DNA of 64,000 nucleotides from Perlabentimonas gracilis (GTDB taxonomy: Bacteria; Bacteroidota; Bacteroidia; Bacteroidales; Tenuifilaceae): NCBI RefSeq assembly GCF_011174675.1, contig NZ_JAANIG010000020.1:1-64000 (forward strand). The letters are read 5' to 3'. The notes below the pieces were generated by a model. That model was not told where the DNA came from, did no database searches, and worked only from the letters and a program-made list of their open reading frames with translations. The number at the start of each line of letters is the position of its first letter. Position 1 is the first letter of the stretch. Made by a program: the position numbers and the translations under genes. Shown piece by piece: positions 24,242 to 32,630 of this stretch.

Positions 24242-24727
24242 TTAGTCGCAGCAACAGCTGTCCTTGTGGTACTTAATAGGTCTATCTGTGTCGAGCTGTA
24301 TAACTTCTCCGCCCCAATCGTGCACCCTGTCGAATGCTCGAGTTTCAATATCCACAGCATGCTTGCAGCAAACCACGGCAGTGGGCTTAACCAGATCGAT
24401 AAGTTCGGATGGATCCTCGGTGTTCACAACGTGAACAGCCGACACCAGCTGTAGCGAAGCTAGCGCAAAGGCCCTGTTGCAATGATGGTTGGTGGGATTT
24501 CCTTCGCCTTTGTGGTTAGCAACAAGCTCATCGGTTTTAACCGCAACAAGCAAAACATCACCCCTGTTCGATGCTTGAATAATCATATCGATGGTGCCGG
24601 GTTTAAGCACATCGAAGGTGCCATAGGCTAGCGATACTTTTTGCCCCTTGAAGTTCCAATAGGCAAGCAGGCGCTCAAGCTCAGCTCTACCAAGTACCTT
24701 CTTGTCCAGTATATCTTTTTTGTCCAT
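24242..24727 (-). CDS. Nucleotidyltransferase-fold protein (RfaE2-like) lacking the HxGH motif
   Basis: The product (161 aa) has the cytidylyltransferase-like fold of the heptose 1-phosphate adenylyltransferase (RfaE/HldE C-domain) kind. SLAYGTFDVLKPGTIDMIIQA stands where the family has the FTNGCFDxLHxGHxxYL motif, and GDVLLVAVKTDE matches GDRLIVGVNTD. Both catalytic histidines of HxGH are replaced (KPGT). Another family motif (ERA...) also reads differently here (NHHCNRAFALASL). The C-terminus has an extra cysteine-rich tail (KDSCCCD). It is probably catalytically dead or altered. It sits in the conserved panC-panD-radA block between a UPF0104-type membrane protein and radA. A regulatory or nucleotide-binding role is possible but not shown. 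Confidence 0.75.
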   Translation of the reverse strand: MDKKDILDKKVLGRAELERLLAYWNFKGQKVSLAYGTFDVLKPGTIDMIIQASNRGDVLLVAVKTDELVANHKGEGNPTNHHCNRAFALASLQLVSAVHVVNTEDPSELIDLVKPTAVVCCKHAVDIETRAFDRVHDWGGEVIQLDTDRPIKYHKDSCCCD

Positions 24728-24845
24728 ATCAATAACTGTTAGGTTGTGGAATGAACAAAGTTAGCTAAATAGATTGGATGTGATGAAAATTCATCGGGAT
24801 TAGAGGTTGAAAACAATTAAGGGGTGAAGCATGCAAAGAAATACT

Positions 24846-25877
24846 CTAGGAAGCCGATGTTGAATTAACCGGGGCAGAACCCTTTTTGCGGAATTTAAAA
24901 AAGAAGTAAACAAGAAACGCAAGCCCAAGAATTATGAAAAGTAATGTTTGCGACTCATGTGATATTACGGCGTAAATCAAACCATCCTCTTTTGAAATAC
25001 CGTATATACCCAATGCCATTGCAGTTATAATATGGTAGGCTCCAAAACCACCCTGCACAGGGGCAGCCATTCCAAAGGAGCCAACAACAAGTAGAAATAA
25101 ACCATCGGTGGGGCCAAGGTTACTCGTTGCCTCAATGGAGAATACCATAAGCCATGTCATAATCCAGTAGAAGAACCACAGCATGAATGTGTACACAAAG
25201 AACGCTCCTCGGCGCTTCATAGTAAAAACGGCCCTAACCCCATCTACTAATCCCCAAAAAAACTTTGATACCTTATCATGAAACTTCTTGCCAAAAACGT
25301 TTTTGCGGATTAGAACAATAAGCGCAACCCCCATAACAAGCGAAGCAACCAGAATAGCAGGAGCATTAGTTACTAGCCCCTGAACCTTGTTGGCAATTGG
25401 GACAAGGGCGCTGTTCCATATGAAACTCCCAAAAAATTCGATACGGATAACAAAAACAAGCAAGGTAAGCGCCAACATCACCAGTAGGTCGAAGGCACGC
25501 TCAACAATCACAGTTCCAATAAGCGAATCGAAAGGAATGTTGTCGGATTTACGAAGCGATCCGCAGCGTGTTATCTCGCCAATGCGAGGGAATACCAAGT
25601 TGGCCATATATCCAACCATAAGCGCACCAAGGGTGTTGGTAAGGGACGGCTTGTATCCTAGGGGCTCTATAAGCAATCGCCATCGGAGAGCCCTTACCAT
25701 GTGCGCTGCAATAGCCGCCACTGCGGCCAAGGCAACCCAAAAATAGTTTGCGTTTTTAAATCCAGCCACCAGCTGCTCAACATTGATATCCCTGAAGGCA
25801 AGATATAGCAATGCAATGGCAACTACTAATAGCAGAATGATTTTTACCGTACCTTTTACGGAGCGCTTCACTGGCAA
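24846..25877 (-). CDS. UPF0104/LPG-synthase-type transmembrane protein
   Basis: This polytopic inner-membrane protein (343 aa) has about eight helices, from the N-terminal VKIILLLVVAIALLYLAF at residue 10 to the last at about 310-330. It has the lysylphosphatidylglycerol synthase transmembrane-region pattern (DUF373/UPF0104): ALRWRLLIEPLGYKPS near 65, GYMANLVFPRIGEITRCG near 93, ERAFDLLVML near 125 and PVQGGFGAYHIITAMAL near 270. There is no soluble aminoacyl-transfer domain, so it is not an active LPG synthase. A flippase-like or lipid-transport role is usually proposed for such proteins. It lies between panD (18 bp) and the nucleotidyltransferase gene on the same strand. Confidence 0.88.
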   Translation of the reverse strand: MPVKRSVKGTVKIILLLVVAIALLYLAFRDINVEQLVAGFKNANYFWVALAAVAAIAAHMVRALRWRLLIEPLGYKPSLTNTLGALMVGYMANLVFPRIGEITRCGSLRKSDNIPFDSLIGTVIVERAFDLLVMLALTLLVFVIRIEFFGSFIWNSALVPIANKVQGLVTNAPAILVASLVMGVALIVLIRKNVFGKKFHDKVSKFFWGLVDGVRAVFTMKRRGAFFVYTFMLWFFYWIMTWLMVFSIEATSNLGPTDGLFLLVVGSFGMAAPVQGGFGAYHIITAMALGIYGISKEDGLIYAVISHESQTLLFIILGLAFLVYFFFKFRKKGSAPVNSTSAS

Positions 25878-25895
25878 AGGGTGCTTGGCTGGCTA

Positions 25896-26246
25896 CTACA
25901 CCAGCTTATTGGTTTCGGTATCGGGAAATATAATGGAGGGTTGAAACGTTTTGGCCTCTTCGAAGTCCATCATGGCGTACGACATAATAATTACAGTGTC
26001 GCCAACAGTACACTTACGAGCAGCAGGTCCATTGAGGCAAATCTCGCCCGATCCCCTTTTGCCCTTAATAATGTATGTTTCGAGGCGCTCACCATTGTTG
26101 ATATTAACCACCTGTACCTTTTCATGCTCAATAAGGTTTGCTGCATCCAACAGATCCTCATCGATGGTTATACTGCCTACGTAATATAGGTTGGCCTCGG
26201 TAACCCTTGCCTGATGAATTTTTGATTTTACAACTTCAATATACAT
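25896..26246 (-). CDS. panD: Aspartate 1-decarboxylase
   Basis: The 116-aa pro-enzyme decarboxylates L-aspartate to beta-alanine for pantothenate and coenzyme A synthesis. The self-cleavage site Gly24-Ser25 (YYVGSITID) produces the pyruvoyl cofactor. Lys9 (VKSKIHQA) and the [10 protein letters not shown] segment are as in the family, and NGPAARKC near 70 is the second conserved region. Length is near the usual 115-130. It follows panC by 22 bp on the same strand, so both enzymes of the last steps of pantothenate synthesis are made together. Confidence 0.97.
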   Translation of the reverse strand: MYIEVVKSKIHQARVTEANLYYVGSITIDEDLLDAANLIEHEKVQVVNINNGERLETYIIKGKRGSGEICLNGPAARKCTVGDTVIIMSYAMMDFEEAKTFQPSIIFPDTETNKLV

Positions 26247-26268
26247 TGTTTGCCTACTTAGTAACTAG

Positions 26269-27108
26269 TTAAAATAAGATGTTATCGATAAGTCTTACAT
26301 CACCCACTTGCACAGCAATACAGCCTACTGCTTCGGCAGACTCGCTCCAATTACCAATGGGTTCAAGCGTTTTAGCGTTTGCTATCTCAAAGTACTCTAC
26401 ATTTAGCAGGGGGTCGCTATTAATTTGATTAACAACCCATCGCATCAGTTCTTTAACGCTGAATTGCTCCTTTTTGTTTCGAGCTTCGAAAAGAGTTTTT
26501 GCGATTAGAGGAGAACTTTTCCGTTGATCGGGTGTGAGCAGCATATTCCTTGAGCTCATGGCAAGACCATCGTTTTCGCGAATTGTAGGGCAGCCAATAA
26601 TCTCGACATCTAGTTTGAGCATCTCAACAAGATGACGAATAACGGCCAGCTGTTGATAGTCCTTTTGACCAAAATATGCGCGTGTTGGGTCAACGGCGTC
26701 GAAGAGCTTGCTCACAACCTGAGCAACCCCATTAAAGTGTCCGGGCCTGTGCTTACCCTCCATAACCTTATCGAGATTGCCGAATTCGAATTTACGGGTA
26801 TCCGTTTCGGGGTATATCTCTTCAACGGTAGGAGCAAACACTATATCAACTCCTATCTGCTCGCACTTGCTTAGGTCTTCATCGAGGGTACGAGGGTAGT
26901 TACGTAGGTCGTTGGGGTTGTTAAACTGGGTTGGGTTAACAAATATGCTTGCCACAACCACTTGGTTTTGCTCACGGGCAATGCGCATTAGCTCGGTGTG
27001 CCCTTTATGTAATGCCCCCATTGTAGGAACAAACCCAATGCTGCGCCCACCATCACGTGTTGCTTGAAGGTGCGAACTTAATTCCTCAATGGTATTTACT
27101 ATTTTCAT
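26269..27108 (-). CDS. panC: Pantothenate synthetase
   Basis: The frame is open to 27141, but the ATG at 27108 (MKIVNTIEELSSHLQATRDGG) is the standard start, giving 279 aa. PanC joins pantoate and beta-alanine with ATP. The nucleotide-binding motif is FVPTMGALHKGHTELM (the HIGH-type HKGH at about residues 35-38), then VVASIFVNPTQF, FGQKDYQQL near 145 and MSSRN (KMSKS-like) near 180. It heads the minus-strand run panC-panD-UPF0104-nucleotidyltransferase-radA. The 390 bp upstream separate it from the divergent GT5-like gene. Confidence 0.97.
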   Translation of the reverse strand: MKIVNTIEELSSHLQATRDGGRSIGFVPTMGALHKGHTELMRIAREQNQVVVASIFVNPTQFNNPNDLRNYPRTLDEDLSKCEQIGVDIVFAPTVEEIYPETDTRKFEFGNLDKVMEGKHRPGHFNGVAQVVSKLFDAVDPTRAYFGQKDYQQLAVIRHLVEMLKLDVEIIGCPTIRENDGLAMSSRNMLLTPDQRKSSPLIAKTLFEARNKKEQFSVKELMRWVVNQINSDPLLNVEYFEIANAKTLEPIGNWSESAEAVGCIAVQVGDVRLIDNILF

Positions 27109-27497
27109 TATTAGTAGTGTAAATCTATTTGAAGGGCACAAAGGTAAATCTTAAACCAATATCAACAAAAACTTTTATTGCCTAAAAGGCTACAGCATAG
27201 CAAATGATTGTGTAGCGATATTGTCGACAAGCGGTTGCCCGAACACAATATATACTTCTGCAAAGATTTTAAGCCAGTTAGGTTGTGTATTATTGCATTT
27301 TTTAAAACCAGAAGACGATGCTCAACTCTCCGCAAGAGATTTCTATATCGTCTGAAAATCAAATAGAAAAACACCTTGCCACTTAATTGTGGATTTTTTT
27401 TTATACTTTTGTATCAAGAAAAATTGGGGGGCATTTCAGTGCTACTAACCCCTCTGTTTTATCTTATAACATATTGTGGTTGAGAAAATAAAGTGAA
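27109..27497. other. Divergent intergenic region, panC / GT5-like gene
   Basis: 389 bp without a gene I can support; a 70-codon minus-strand frame (27162-27374) shows no family features. A TACTTTTG -7-like box lies at 27404-27411 before the plus-strand gene. An ATTGTGGA segment upstream of it is not at the ideal distance. Confidence 0.5.
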
Positions 27498-28325
27498 ATG
27501 AAAAGCGTAAAAGTACTGTTCGTCTCTCAGGAGATTACCCCCTATATCGACGAGAATGATATGTCGATAATTGGGAGGAACTTACCACAGGGAATTCAGG
27601 AGAAGGGAAGAGAAATACGCACGTTTATGCCCCGTTGGGGCAGTATTAACGAGCGCAGAAACCAGCTGCATGAGGTTATTCGCCTTTCGGGAATGAACTT
27701 GGTAATTAGCGATGCCGATCACCCCCTGATCATAAAGGTTGCATCGATACAAAGCGCCAGGATGCAGGTTTACTTTATTGATAACGAGGATTACTTTCAG
27801 CGAAAAACCACGCTAACCGACGAGAAGGGGAACTACTACCCCGATAACGATGAGCGAGCCATCTTTTTTGCCCGAGGTGTTATGGAAACCGTAAAAAAGT
27901 TGCGCTGGGCTCCCGATATTGTGCACTGCCATGGCTGGTTCTCATCAATGATTCCTATTCTGGTGAAGCAGACCTACCGAGAGGATCCAATATTTGCCAA
28001 GGCAAAGGTGGTGTACTCAATGTACGATGACGCCTTTACTCCGGCCCTCGACTCCAACATCAAAAGCAAGCTTCAGCTCGAGAACATCACCAAGAAAGAT
28101 TTAGAACTTCTTAACACTCCCGATTACATAAACTTAACTAAGTTTGCGCTGAAGTATTCTGATGGCATAATATTTGGAAGTCCGAAGGTTGAATCGGAAC
28201 TCGATGAGCATGCAAAGTCGCTTAAGAAACCAGTTCTCAACTACCATGGAATGGACGATTATGTAGATCAGATCAATTTGTTTTACGATAAGGTTTTAAA
28301 CAGTACAGGCAATGACAAAAAGTAA
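27498..28325 (+). CDS. GT5-like (glycogen/starch synthase N-domain) protein without the glucosyl-donor motif
   Basis: The 275-aa product matches only the N-terminal Rossmann half of glycogen synthases: VKVLFVSQEITPYI at the start, YFIDNEDYFQRKT near 95, DERAIFFARGVMETVKKL near 120 and PDIVHCHGWFSSMIPILVK near 145. Full GT5 enzymes have about 475 residues and a second half with the donor site; here that half is absent. The N-terminal KxGGL motif, which binds ADP-glucose, is also missing (NDMSIIGRNLP at the place). Catalysis is therefore unlikely. Stand-alone proteins like this are common in Bacteroidota next to panC and a DUF4270 gene, and a regulatory or glycan-binding role is a guess. It overlaps the next gene by 14 bp. 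Confidence 0.85.
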   Translation: MKSVKVLFVSQEITPYIDENDMSIIGRNLPQGIQEKGREIRTFMPRWGSINERRNQLHEVIRLSGMNLVISDADHPLIIKVASIQSARMQVYFIDNEDYFQRKTTLTDEKGNYYPDNDERAIFFARGVMETVKKLRWAPDIVHCHGWFSSMIPILVKQTYREDPIFAKAKVVYSMYDDAFTPALDSNIKSKLQLENITKKDLELLNTPDYINLTKFALKYSDGIIFGSPKVESELDEHAKSLKKPVLNYHGMDDYVDQINLFYDKVLNSTGNDKK

Positions 28326-29649
28326 CCCTTCCGCTTTTCTCTCTCAAAAATTTAAGGGTATTAAGCTTCCTTTTTTTTTCTTGTTTTTTAGCGTAGTTTT
28401 TTGGCAATGTGTTTCCCCTCCCGATTTTTTAGGGGGTGATTTGCTTCCCGATGGCGATGTTTTTCGTGTAAAGACCGATACCTCGTTCCAATTTTCGGTG
28501 TACACCAGCGATTACGACTCGCTTAATACAGCCCAGTTTGGTACTGCCGTGGTGGGCGAAACATTCGACCCAATTTTTGGTCGCAGCCGCGCATCATTCC
28601 TTTCGCAGATATTGCTTCCCAACGCAAACCACAAATGGGGCACTAACCCTGTTATCGACTCGGTATTCCTTTACCTTAGCCTAAGCGATAAGTTGGGTAA
28701 CGAGCCAATCTACTTTGGTGTCTACGAACTGGTCGACTCCCTCTCGTTGGGTGTAGGTTATAATGGACTCAATAGCGTTGATAATTTTGTGGGATCAACA
28801 GAAATTGGAGCAACTCTTCTCCCATACACGGGTGAGGAGAAGGTTCTGAAAATACCAATAGATCCTGTATGGGTTAACAATAAGCTTATTATAGCTGCGC
28901 AAGAGGATACAACCATAATGTCGAGCCAGGAAAATTTTCTGAAGCATTTTCCCGGCATTTATGTAGCACCCAAAAACACATTTGCCACCTACGCAAAGGG
29001 AATGTATTACTTTGATTACACTAATACCGCCTCAACCTTATCGGTTTTCTACTCAAACGATGAGCAGGATGAGGATGCTACTACTAGCCTAACCTATTCG
29101 CTTGTTTTTAGTGCAAATGGTAGTGCTCGCTTTAACCATTTCCAGCATGATTTCTCGGTTGCCGACCCAGAGCTAGCCGTGAAGTTCAACTCACAAGAGG
29201 GAGCAGAGCAGGATACCGTTGTTTACGTTAAGGGTTTAGGCGCAGCAAGAGGAATGATTGTTTTGGATGATATTTACGATTGGGCCAGTCAGATGCCTAT
29301 GGCAATTAATAGAGCCGAATTGCAGATAGAACTTGAGAATCACGAAGGGATGCCTGCTGATACGCTGCTTAACCAGCTGTTTTTGTATACTCTTAAGGAT
29401 GGCAAGCCAGCCGACCTTCTGGATCGTCTTTATGATGAGGAGAACTTTGGCGGGAAATATAGAAAAAGCAAAAACCGTTACAGCTTTAATATTACATATC
29501 ACTTACAATCGCTGCTTAACGACCCCGAGCAGAGTAAAATTATATACATTGAACCACGCAATGGCTCCATTAGAGCCAATGGTGCAGTGCTAAGGTCGGG
29601 TGTGCACAGTAGCAGGATGAAGCTAATTATTACATATACCAAATTTTAA
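28312..29649 (+). CDS. DUF4270 lipoprotein
   Basis: The 445-aa product starts within the end of the previous gene. Its N-terminus has a hydrophobic stretch LPFFFLFFSVVFWQC, a lipobox-like end (VFWQC) that suggests a lipidated cysteine near residue 33. Just after comes SPPDFLGGDLLPDGD, the DUF4270 opening, and the rest follows that family: FRVKTDTSFQFSVYT, FGRSRASFLSQILLP, and the end RSGVHSSRMKLIITYTKF. The family is confined to Bacteroidota and has no known biochemical role; it is predicted to be a beta-rich outer-membrane-associated protein. Overlap with the GT5-like gene and the 6-bp gap to glmS make the set one operon. Confidence 0.9.
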   Translation: MTKSNPSAFLSQKFKGIKLPFFFLFFSVVFWQCVSPPDFLGGDLLPDGDVFRVKTDTSFQFSVYTSDYDSLNTAQFGTAVVGETFDPIFGRSRASFLSQILLPNANHKWGTNPVIDSVFLYLSLSDKLGNEPIYFGVYELVDSLSLGVGYNGLNSVDNFVGSTEIGATLLPYTGEEKVLKIPIDPVWVNNKLIIAAQEDTTIMSSQENFLKHFPGIYVAPKNTFATYAKGMYYFDYTNTASTLSVFYSNDEQDEDATTSLTYSLVFSANGSARFNHFQHDFSVADPELAVKFNSQEGAEQDTVVYVKGLGAARGMIVLDDIYDWASQMPMAINRAELQIELENHEGMPADTLLNQLFLYTLKDGKPADLLDRLYDEENFGGKYRKSKNRYSFNITYHLQSLLNDPEQSKIIYIEPRNGSIRANGAVLRSGVHSSRMKLIITYTKF

Positions 29650-29655
29650 AAGCCA

Positions 29656-31491
29656 ATGTGTGGGATTGTAGCATATAATGGAGGCCGTAGAGCTTACGAA
29701 GTTATTGTTAATGGATTAAAACGACTCGAGTACAGAGGGTACGACTCGGCTGGTGTATGCCTTGTCGATGGAGACGTAAAGGTATACAAGCAGAAGGGAA
29801 AGGTATCGGATCTTGAGAGTTTTATCGGCTCAAGCCCCACCGATGGGTCAATAGGAATAGGTCATACGCGTTGGGCAACACATGGCGAGCCTAACAACGA
29901 AAATGCTCACCCACACACCTCAATGAATGGCCATTTTGTGATCATTCACAATGGGATAATAGAGAACTATGGACACCTAAAGACAAGGCTTGAGCGTAGG
30001 GGGTATAAGTTTAACTCCGAAACGGATACAGAGATCCTTGTTAACCTCATAGAGTACATCTACCTCAAGGGTAATATCAGTGCTGAGATAGCTGTAAGGC
30101 TGGCCCTAACCAAGGTGGTGGGCGCCTACGGTATAGTGGTAATTTGCCGCGATGAGCCAGGTACCCTAATTGCTGCGCGTAAGGGTAGCCCCCTAGTAAT
30201 TGGCGTGGGTGATGGCGAATACTTTGTGGCTTCCGATGCTACACCAATTATTGAGTACACCAATAGCGTTATCTTTTTGAACGATAACGATGTGGCAATA
30301 ATTAAAAAGGATGAGCTATCGCTTAAGACCGTAATGAACGAGGCGCTTGAGCCCCGAATTCAAACCCTCGATTTAGATCTAGAGGAGATTGAAAAGAATG
30401 GGTTCGATCACTTCATGCTCAAGGAGATTTACGAGCAGCCCCGAAGCATAACAGACACCTTCCGTGGTAGAATTTCAGCCGACCATAAGAATATTCACCT
30501 TGGAGGATTATACCAAGTACTGCCCCGCTTGGTTAAAGCCAAGCGGATTGTACTAATTGGATGCGGCACATCATGGCATGCTGCCCTTGTGGGCGAATAC
30601 CTGCTCGAGGAGTTTGCGCGCATACCGGTTGAGGTGGAGTACGCCTCGGAGTTTAGGTACAGAAACCCCATTATCAATAAGGATGATATAGTTATCGCCA
30701 TAAGCCAAAGCGGTGAAACTGCCGATACATTGGCGGCCATCCGTTTGGCTCGTGAGGCTGGAGCCATAGTGTTGGGCATTTGCAATGTGGTAGGGTCAAG
30801 TATTCCCCGCGAAACCGATGCAGGAGTATATACCCACGCTGGCCCCGAAATAGGTGTGGCATCAACAAAAGCATTTACGGCACAAGTAACTGTACTAACC
30901 CTAATGGCCATGCTATTGGGACGCAAGCGCGACATTATTTCCCAAGCCCGATACGAGAAGCTTATTAGCGAGATGATGGCTGTACCAAATAAGATTGAGA
31001 AAATATTGGAGTCGAACGAGATAATTCGAGAGATATCAGCCATTTTTAAAGATTCCACCAACTTTCTGTACCTTGGTCGCGGGTACTTTTTCCCCGTAGC
31101 TCTAGAGGGTGCTCTTAAGCTTAAGGAGATATCATACATCCACGCCGAGGGTTACCCTGCGGCAGAAATGAAGCACGGCCCCATTGCCCTAATTGACGAG
31201 AAGATGCCGGTTGTGGTGATTGCACCACAGGATAGCAGCTACGAAAAAGTGGTGAGCAACGTGCAGGAGGTTAAGGCTCGCAAGGGTGTTGTTATATCAA
31301 TTGTAACCGAGGGCGACACAATTATCAAGTCGATGTCGGATCATGTAATTGAGATACCCAAGGCGAGCGAGATTGTGGAGTCTTTACTGGCTGTAATACC
31401 CCTTCAGCTACTGGCCTATCACATTGCCCTAATGCGTGGTTGCGATGTTGACCAGCCTAGAAATCTGGCCAAGTCCGTTACTGTGGAGTAA
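29656..31491 (+). CDS. glmS: Glutamine-fructose-6-phosphate transaminase
   Basis: The 611-aa enzyme makes glucosamine-6-phosphate from fructose-6-phosphate and glutamine, the entry to peptidoglycan and lipopolysaccharide precursors. The N-terminal glutaminase domain uses Cys2 (MCGIVAYNGG) and shows GHTRWATHGEP near 73. Two SIS domains follow at about 290-430 (GCGTSWHAALVGEY, SQSGETADT) and 460-600 (LGRGYFFPVALEGALKLKEISYIHAEGYPA). The C-terminus ends PRNLAKSVTVE, as in the family. No ribozyme-like leader is possible, because only 6 bp separate it from the DUF4270 stop codon. Regulation is probably with the operon. Confidence 0.98.
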   Translation: MCGIVAYNGGRRAYEVIVNGLKRLEYRGYDSAGVCLVDGDVKVYKQKGKVSDLESFIGSSPTDGSIGIGHTRWATHGEPNNENAHPHTSMNGHFVIIHNGIIENYGHLKTRLERRGYKFNSETDTEILVNLIEYIYLKGNISAEIAVRLALTKVVGAYGIVVICRDEPGTLIAARKGSPLVIGVGDGEYFVASDATPIIEYTNSVIFLNDNDVAIIKKDELSLKTVMNEALEPRIQTLDLDLEEIEKNGFDHFMLKEIYEQPRSITDTFRGRISADHKNIHLGGLYQVLPRLVKAKRIVLIGCGTSWHAALVGEYLLEEFARIPVEVEYASEFRYRNPIINKDDIVIAISQSGETADTLAAIRLAREAGAIVLGICNVVGSSIPRETDAGVYTHAGPEIGVASTKAFTAQVTVLTLMAMLLGRKRDIISQARYEKLISEMMAVPNKIEKILESNEIIREISAIFKDSTNFLYLGRGYFFPVALEGALKLKEISYIHAEGYPAAEMKHGPIALIDEKMPVVVIAPQDSSYEKVVSNVQEVKARKGVVISIVTEGDTIIKSMSDHVIEIPKASEIVESLLAVIPLQLLAYHIALMRGCDVDQPRNLAKSVTVE

Positions 31492-31503
31492 ACCAATGGC
31501 ACC

Positions 31504-32172
31504 ATGGAGCACATACATCCCGACACCCTTGCATTCCTCGATGATTTAAGGCATAACAATAATCGAGAGTGGTTTAACGAGAATCGTAATCGTTATGAGC
31601 AGGTTAGGGATAGTTTCAACCTCTTTGTTGAGCATCTGATTGCCAAGCTGTCCTCTTTTGACCAAAGCCTGGCTACACTTGAAGCAAAGGATTGTGTTTT
31701 CCGAATATTTCGCGATGTTCGATTCTCGCACGACAAGAGCCCTTACAAAACCAATATGGGTGCCTACATTGCTAAGGGTGGCCGAAAGGGTATGTATGCT
31801 GGTTACTATTTTCATGTTGAACCCAACGCATCTTTCCTGTCGGGAGGAATATACCATGCACCCAACAGCATCATTAAGAAGGTAAGGGAAGATATAGATT
31901 TTTATGCCGATGATTTTATTGCCATTGTCGACGAGCCACAGTTTGTAAAGGTGTTTCCCTCTCTTGGCGATGATTCGTTAAAAAGGGTTCCCACAGGTTT
32001 TTCACCCCAGTCGAAAGTGGCCGAGTACCTTAAGCTCAAAAGCATTACCCCATTACATACCCTAAGTAATCAGCAGCTACTATCGAGCGATATATTAGAC
32101 TATGCCGAATCGATGTACAAGCTAATGCAACCGCTAATTGCTTTTATTAACAGGGCAATAGATGCCGAGTAG
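31504..32172 (+). CDS. DUF2461 domain protein
   Basis: The product (222 aa) is a DUF2461 (TIGR02453) protein: TLAFLDDLRHNNNREWFNENRNRYE near residues 7-31, FRIFRDVRFSHDKSPYKTNMGAYI near 69-92, GYYFHVEPNASFLSGGIYHAP near 100, and IDFYADDFIAIVDEP. No signal or membrane segment is seen, so it is cytoplasmic. The family is widespread, with no demonstrated activity. It starts 12 bp after glmS and probably closes that operon; rbfA follows after 120 bp with its own promoter element. Confidence 0.92.
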   Translation: MEHIHPDTLAFLDDLRHNNNREWFNENRNRYEQVRDSFNLFVEHLIAKLSSFDQSLATLEAKDCVFRIFRDVRFSHDKSPYKTNMGAYIAKGGRKGMYAGYYFHVEPNASFLSGGIYHAPNSIIKKVREDIDFYADDFIAIVDEPQFVKVFPSLGDDSLKRVPTGFSPQSKVAEYLKLKSITPLHTLSNQQLLSSDILDYAESMYKLMQPLIAFINRAIDAE

Positions 32173-32253
32173 GCAAACCAAGCAAGTAATAGTTGTAGTA
32201 TGTTTTAGGAGAGCCTTGTTTTGCTCTTTCTAAAACTATTTGTAACAAATCCT

Positions 32254-32261
32254 TATATTTG
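32254..32261 (+). promoter_or_regulatory. TATATTTG -7 element upstream of rbfA
   Basis: A perfect TAnnTTTG match about 30 bp before the rbfA start. No TTTG was found at the expected 19-21 bp spacing, so the assignment rests on the -7 box alone. Confidence 0.35.
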
Positions 32262-32292
32262 CATACATTTTTAACAATAGGAGGGAAAGGAG

Positions 32293-32625
32293 ATGGAAAG
32301 CACAAGACTAAGTAAAGTATCGCGGCAAATTCAGAAGGATTTGGGTGAGATATTCCAGCGTCAGGCACAATCGTTTATGGGCAAGATGGTAACAGTTACT
32401 TCTGTTAGGGTAAGCCCCGATTTAGGACTAGCAAAAGTATACGTAAGCATATTCCCCACCGAGAATAAGGAGGAGACACTAGAACTGATAAAGCAGCAGT
32501 CCAAGGCTATTCGCTACGATTTAGGGCAACGCATTCGCAATCAAATGCGAGTGGTTCCAGAGCTGGCTTTTTATATCGACGATTCGTTAGACTACATCGA
32601 AAATATCGATCGACTACTTAAGTAG
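32293..32625 (+). CDS. rbfA: Ribosome-binding factor A
   Basis: The 110-aa product binds the 30S subunit and helps mature the 5' end of 16S rRNA. The KH-like fold is visible: RLSKVSRQIQKDLGEIFQRQ at the N-terminus, VTVTSVRVSPDLGLAKVYVS in the middle, IRYDLGQRIRNQMRVVPELAFYIDDSLDY near the end. Length and motif order match the family. It has a G-rich Shine-Dalgarno-like stretch (GGAGGGAAAGGAG) just before the ATG, unusually strong for this phylum. It is followed after 5 bp by a methyltransferase and then a lipoprotein-export permease. Confidence 0.95.
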   Translation: MESTRLSKVSRQIQKDLGEIFQRQAQSFMGKMVTVTSVRVSPDLGLAKVYVSIFPTENKEETLELIKQQSKAIRYDLGQRIRNQMRVVPELAFYIDDSLDYIENIDRLLK

Positions 32626-32630
32626 CAACT

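Noticed and set aside
27162-27374. 70-codon minus-strand ORF upstream of panC
   Set aside because: No recognised features; unusual codon content; better read as intergenic sequence.
30495-31139. 214-codon antisense ORF within glmS
   Set aside because: Shadow of a highly conserved gene; no independent features.
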